DNA from: JAGVSV01 sp040766135
GTDB lineage: Bacteria > Bacillota > Clostridia > Christensenellales > Aristaeellaceae
Direction of reading: 5' to 3'
DNA: 64,000 nucleotides
Assembly (NCBI GenBank): GCA_040766135.1
Contig: JAXGRA010000001.1
Coordinates: forward strand, 248,001 to 312,000
Positions 60,438-64,000 of this stretch are shown one piece after another. The position numbers and the translations under genes are program-made. The notes under the pieces are model-generated. The model saw nothing but the letters and a program-made list of their open reading frames with translations, was not told the origin of the DNA and did no database searches. The first letter of the stretch is position 1. Every line of letters starts with the position of its first letter.

Positions 60438-60680
60438 ATGATTATCAATCTGCTGGTGTGGCTAGCCTTTGGCGCGCTGGCCGGATGGATTGCCGGCAAG
60501 CTGATGGACAGTGAAAAAGGGCTGGCTGCCAATATCGTTATTGGCTGCATCGGCAGCATAGTAGGCGGTTTGCTGGCTGGGCTGCTGGGCATCAGGACGG
60601 AGGGCTTCAGCATCGGCGCGCTGCTGGTCGCCGTGGGCGGTGCCTGCCTGCTGATTTGGGGCCTGCGCAAGTTGAAATAA
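60438..60680 (+). CDS. GlsB/YeaQ/YmgE family small membrane protein
   Basis: This 80-residue protein has three hydrophobic segments and the family pattern: LVWLAFGALAGWIAGKLM, then GLAANIVIGCIGSIVGGLLAGLLG. The C-terminal helix AVGGACLLIWGLRKLK follows. Members are often stress-induced, but their function is unknown. ATG follows CAGGAGGAAAG. It stands alone between a promoter and a terminator. Confidence 0.9.
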   Translation: MIINLLVWLAFGALAGWIAGKLMDSEKGLAANIVIGCIGSIVGGLLAGLLGIRTEGFSIGALLVAVGGACLLIWGLRKLK

Positions 60681-60699
60681 TGCTTCAATCGACATTGTG

Positions 60700-60739
60700 G
60701 CCGCACGGATGGGCCGGGCAGCCCGTCTGTGCGGCTTTT
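60700..60739 (+). terminator. Terminator after the GlsB-like gene
   Basis: A 15-bp stem with two G-U pairs (GCCGCACGGATGGGC / GCCCGTCTGTGCGGC) is followed by TTTT. Confidence 0.75.
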
Positions 60740-60762
60740 GCTTATCTGGAAAGGGAATGAAC

Positions 60763-61959
60763 ATGAGGGATATGCTGCGCCGTCTGTGGGCGCCGGCCTG
60801 CCTGGTGCTGGCATGCATGGTATTGTTTGCTGCGCTGCATCTGCTGCAGGGCAGCAATCCGCTGACGCCGTCTGCGTATAACTCCTATACCTTGCAGGCC
60901 ATGCAGTGGCGCAAGGGGCGCATTGCGCTGGATCATGATGTACCCCATCTGGAGCTGGCCATTTATCGCGACCAGTTCTGGGTGAGCTTTCCGCCGGTGC
61001 CCACGGTGCCGGTGTATTTGTTGACATTTCTGTTTGGCAGCCGCGTGCCCGATACCCTGCTGGTGCAGCTGTATGCCGTGATGACGTGCCTTGCGGTATA
61101 TGCGCTTGTGCGGAGGTTGTCTGCCTCAAAGGGGCATGCGCTGGTGTTTGCATTCCTGTTTTGCTTTGGCTCCAGCTTTCTGCCGCTGCTGCAAAATGGT
61201 GCGGTGTGGTATCAGGCCCAGGCGCTGGCGTTGTTGCTTACTGTGCTGGCCATTGAGCGCATGCAGGCCGGGTCGCCCACAATATCGCTGGTGCTGTACG
61301 CGCTTAGTGTGGGCTGCCGCCCGTTCAATGTGCTATATGGGCCGGTACTGATGCTGATGTACTGGCTGGAGCGTCCCAATCAGTCGCCTGCCGTGCGGAT
61401 AAAGGCGCTGCTGCCCGGCGTGCTGCTGGGGCTGCTGGTGGCGGGGGCCTATGCCGCGTACAATGTTGTCCGGTTTGACCACCCGCTGGAGTTTGGCCAC
61501 AATTATCTACCGGAGTTTTCCTTTCAGGGCGGCACGCAGTTTTCGCTGAAGCATATGGGCAAAAACATAAACACTTTTGTGCTGGGCTGGCCGTGGGATA
61601 AAACGCCCCAAGGTCTCCAGCTTAAGCAGTTTGGTTTCTCGCTGTTGCTGGCCAATCCTATCTTTCTGTGCCTGCTGCTGTGGGCGGTGCGCGATGGTTT
61701 ACGGCGCGAAGGCACAGCCATGGCCTATCTTTCGCTGGCATTGGCCTGCGTGCACCTGCTGTTGCTGCTGTCACACCGCACGGTGGGCGGGTATCAATAC
61801 GGCGCGCGCTACGCAGTGGATGCCATGCCCTGGGCGCTGTGCTACCTGTGGGCACGCAAAGGCTCCCGTTTGCCGTTACGGTATGCAACCTATTCATTGC
61901 TAACGATTGGACTGGTGATGGCGTTCTGGGGGGCAACGGTGATTTACCTGCCGTTTTAG
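60763..61959 (+). CDS. Polytopic membrane protein, GT-C glycosyltransferase-like
   Basis: This 398-residue protein has around ten membrane helices. Short hydrophilic loops, including DHDVPHLELAIYRDQFWVSFPPVP after the first helix, resemble the acidic extracytoplasmic loop of GT-C lipid-linked glycosyltransferases. No family-specific motif lets me go further, so the function is tentative. The frame opens at 60697. ATG codons at 60757 and 60763 both lie near GGAAAGGGA; the second has better spacing. It converges on a methyltransferase pseudogene, overlapping its end by 4 bases. Confidence 0.55.
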   Translation: MRDMLRRLWAPACLVLACMVLFAALHLLQGSNPLTPSAYNSYTLQAMQWRKGRIALDHDVPHLELAIYRDQFWVSFPPVPTVPVYLLTFLFGSRVPDTLLVQLYAVMTCLAVYALVRRLSASKGHALVFAFLFCFGSSFLPLLQNGAVWYQAQALALLLTVLAIERMQAGSPTISLVLYALSVGCRPFNVLYGPVLMLMYWLERPNQSPAVRIKALLPGVLLGLLVAGAYAAYNVVRFDHPLEFGHNYLPEFSFQGGTQFSLKHMGKNINTFVLGWPWDKTPQGLQLKQFGFSLLLANPIFLCLLLWAVRDGLRREGTAMAYLSLALACVHLLLLLSHRTVGGYQYGARYAVDAMPWALCYLWARKGSRLPLRYATYSLLTIGLVMAFWGATVIYLPF

Positions 61960-62958
61960 GACATATCGTTTTGTCCGCGTGGCGTCATCACAAATGCTGC
62001 TGCTTTTTTACCGTTGACAAGCGTATGGAAGGTATTATTGATAACAAAGCCCGTGGCTTGTGCAGCGCTTATCAGCTCTTGCTTGCGAGCAGTCAGGAGC
62101 ACTACACGGCCGTTAGGTTTTAATACCCGATACAAACAGGACAGGGTTTCCATATAAAACTGACGGACATCTGCAAGCGGGGTATAGTCGCCCCATGGCG
62201 GGTCGGTCACTACGGCGTCAATGCTGTTATCTGCAAGATACGGCAGTTCTCTTGCATCTGCTAAATGGACGCTGCCCTGATGCTTTTGAAGCAGCGGCTC
62301 CTGCGCAAGACGCATAATTGTGTTCCGGTCTGCGTCCGAAGCGTACAGCATGGCATAGGGCAGATGATCGCGCAATGATTTTATCAGGCTGCCTGAGCCG
62401 CAAAATGGATCAAGCACCACACTGTCATTGTCGGTTTCTGCCAGCGCGCATAGCAAATAGCCTAACTCGGGGCGCAGATGCCCGGCAGCGCTGCGGTCAG
62501 GGCGGCTGAACAACAGCTGCGCGTAAAACCCAATGCCCTCGGAGCGAATGATATACCATAGTTCGGTGCACGCATCATTCCGGCTGACCTGCATATGCGT
62601 GGCGCGTTTAACCAACTGTTCGGCCATATTCATTACGCTTGGTGGAACGCGCTCAAACACATTCTCTTTGGAAAAACGCACGCGGAAGCTGTCCTGTCCC
62701 AACTGATAGCGGAAACGCTGGCCCTGGGCCTCAGATACCATGCGCTCAAACATTAAGTTTTTACCCTTGTATACCTTTAACAGCGCATAGGTGTTATGTA
62801 CAAAGGGAAGCTGCTTTTCCACCAGCTTTTGCGGCGGTATCGGTACTGCACCATGCCGCCCCACAGGTTGATGATGGAGGCCCAGGTAGTTTGCGGGTGA
62901 TAAGGCTCGCTGCAAGTTCTTCAAATCCCACCGCGAAGGTGGACAGATAATCTGCCAT
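61956..62958 (-). pseudogene. N6/N2-type RNA or DNA methyltransferase, twice frameshifted
   Basis: The C-terminal 270 residues are an intact SAM methyltransferase domain of the UPF0020/Trm14 kind, with DPFCGSGSL (SAM motif) and TDPPWGDY (catalytic). The natural N-terminus, MADYLSTFAVGFEELAAS, begins at ATG 62958 behind GGAGG but in another frame. The middle (ASIINLWGGMVQY) is in a third frame. Two single-base losses, near 62880-62885 (a G run) and 62831-62845, would restore one reading frame. The first 100 residues are therefore broken unless these are sequence errors. A start in the C-terminal frame would lack a ribosome-binding site. Confidence 0.7.
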
Positions 62959-63117
62959 GTCATCCTCCAATGCTTGTAAAATCAATTGTATCTTAGTTAC
63001 TATTCAGCCTTCAAGTGCGGCTGAAAAAATTTTCATAAAAAATCATAAAAACCAAAAGGATTGTTGCTCATGCATGTCGAATATAGCAGATATTGAGGAT
63101 TTGGGGAGGTGTTTACT

Positions 63118-63893
63118 GTGGCAGGTGGACATTATGAGAAAGGCTTGTTCCAACAGTTACAGGAAACAATTGCCCGGCTGGAGGAAGTTGAGAAGCAGCG
63201 CAAGTTAGAAACTGCTCAACTTCGGCAGATTATCGAAACCCAGGCAAAACAAATAATGCTGATGTCCAAAGAGATACAATTGCTTCGTGAAGAGAACGAC
63301 CGTCTGCGAAGCATATTGAACAACAATAGCGGCAATTTCGCAGCCGCCCTCCACGGATCAAAAGGGGAAACGGACGAACACATACAACGGTCGAGAAAAA
63401 AGCGGACGGCACAAGGGAGCACAAGCGGGTCATCCGGGGAAGACGTTGACTCGTGCGCAAGTAGAAGAACAGATAGCCACAGGCAAACTGCAACATAAGG
63501 TGATAGTCCATGGTTCGGGCTGTGGCCGTCCCATCATCAAGTATGTATTGGACATAGAGATTGTGCCCTATGCCACGGAGCATCGCTTTTATCCCAACAG
63601 CGCAGGACAGTATGAGATACCCAGTGGCTACAACAGCGATGTGATCTATGGCGATGTGCTTCGAGCGCAAGCCGTCTACCTGTATAGTGCAGGTGTCGTA
63701 TCCAATGATCGCATCCGGGAATTTATAGGAAGCATGACGGACGGAATTATCCAGCCATCAGCAGGCAGCATATATGGCATGCTGAGCGGGTTTTCACATG
63801 CACTATCGGATGAACTGGAAAATGTCCAGAACGATTTGCTGAATCAACGTGTCACCCCAATTGCAACAATAAGTGAAACATACGTCCCTGCGG
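63118..63893 (+). pseudogene. IS66-family transposase (TnpC), frameshifted and truncated
   Basis: The GTG at 63118 follows GGGGAGG. It opens a frame with a long coiled coil (about residues 5-70), ending LLREENDRLRSILNNNSGN, as in IS66 TnpC leucine zippers. The family continues SQPPSTDQKGK, then GHPGKTLTRAQVEEQI, in another frame, so one extra base near 63336 breaks the gene. From 63446 the second frame gives KVIVHGSGCGRP to ISETYVPADG, part of the zinc-finger and central region. The DDE catalytic domain is absent; a foreign sequence begins at about 63893. No IS66 terminal repeats are recognised with confidence. Confidence 0.75.
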
Positions 63894-63899
63894 ATGGTA

Positions 63900-63944
63900 G
63901 ACCAGGCCGCGGCCTGGTCAGGCTGCCTCGGGCGAGCCCGAGGC
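63900..63944. repeat. Two adjacent palindromes at the insertion junction
   Basis: The first is a perfect 20-base palindrome (arms GACCAGGCCG / CGGCCTGGTC) at 63900-63919. The second has 9-base arms (GCCTCGGGC / GCCCGAGGC) around 2 bases at 63925-63944, followed by GATTTTTGC. They sit at the junction where the IS66 sequence stops and the minus-strand IS30-like frame ends. The second could end transcription from the plus strand. Confidence 0.6.
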
Positions 63945-64000
63945 GATTTTTGCGCTCTTGCCATTGAGGATGCGCCTGGGTAAATCGTTCAACCAATCCT
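63918..64000 (-). CDS. IS30-like transposase, C-terminal end (partial)
   Basis: On the minus strand the last 26 codons before a TGA read DWLNDLPRRILNGKSAKIAS and GSPEAA. N-x-x-PRRIL-x-G-KS is the typical ending of IS30-family transposases. The rest lies beyond the window. It suggests that an IS30-type element inserted into the IS66-type gene at about 63893. The call rests on this short stretch only. Confidence 0.4.
   Translation of the reverse strand, partial: DWLNDLPRRILNGKSAKIASGSPEAA

Noticed and set aside
63893..64000. Group II intron start
   Set aside because: No GTGCG-type 5' end is present at the junction, and the minus-strand IS30-like codons explain it better.

Overview
The window looks like a chromosomal segment of a Gram-positive, fermentative member of the Clostridia (Bacillota). 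The evidence is: AGGAGG ribosome-binding sites with frequent GTG/TTG starts; sigma-A-type promoters; HPr kinase/phosphorylase; a lysine/diaminopimelate operon that ends in meso-diaminopimelate dehydrogenase; a C_GCAxxG_C_C protein; DUF6273; and many carbohydrate ABC importers, Gfo/Idh/MocA oxidoreductases and sulfatases, as in gut glycan-using clostridia. Most genes look GC-rich. Two blocks are visibly AT-richer: the c-di-GMP genes (about 16.5-20.9 kb) and an ABC exporter (57.3-60.3 kb). No species can be named from the sequence alone.

Layout. 1-2.7 kb: end of an LplB/LplC-type oligosaccharide ABC importer. 2.8-9.9 kb: FAD oxidoreductase, then a DegV / pyridoxine-kinase-like / ZIP metal transporter run and a SWIM-SNF2 helicase. 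10-15 kb: two sugar oxidoreductases around two secreted proteins (DUF6273-phosphodiester glycosidase and CapA-like). 15.3-21.6 kb: a frameshifted binding protein, then a diguanylate cyclase and a 7TM-GAF-GGDEF-EAL protein lying exactly between two copies of a 162-bp repeat, followed by arrays of 9-bp units in inverted orientation. 21.6-25.4 kb: lysC-dapA-dapB-ddh (minus strand). 25.5-29.2 kb: serine hydrolase, DUF4838 protein and C_GCAxxG protein. 29.4-32.8 kb: sulfatase, YefM/YoeB toxin-antitoxin, an oxidoreductase and tRNA-Val(GAC). 33-36.3 kb: argG-argH-trmO. 36.4-42.9 kb: hydroxyacid dehydrogenase, M28 peptidase, hprK-ROK kinase-asnS and a C39-like peptidase.

44.4-57.1 kb is a large catabolic locus. 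An eight-gene operon holds a sugar isomerase/epimerase, a sulfatase-fold hydrolase with Thr at the nucleophile position, two Gfo/Idh/MocA enzymes, a true sulfatase and a MalEFG-type importer. A ribose-type (RbsACB-like) importer follows under its own promoter, and a divergent double-domain class II aldolase lies on the other side. Together they suggest uptake and dismantling of a decorated (sulfated or phosphorylated) sugar that is not yet identifiable. 57.3-60.3 kb is a two-permease plus ATPase exporter. The right end has a small membrane protein, a GT-C-like membrane protein, a twice-frameshifted RNA/DNA methyltransferase, and a broken IS66-type transposase interrupted by what looks like the end of an IS30-type element.

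The most unusual material is the 162-bp repeat family (three full copies and one solo end), the c-di-GMP cassette it brackets, the 9-bp-unit inverted arrays beside it, and a duplicated tRNA-Val 3' end flanking a single oxidoreductase gene.
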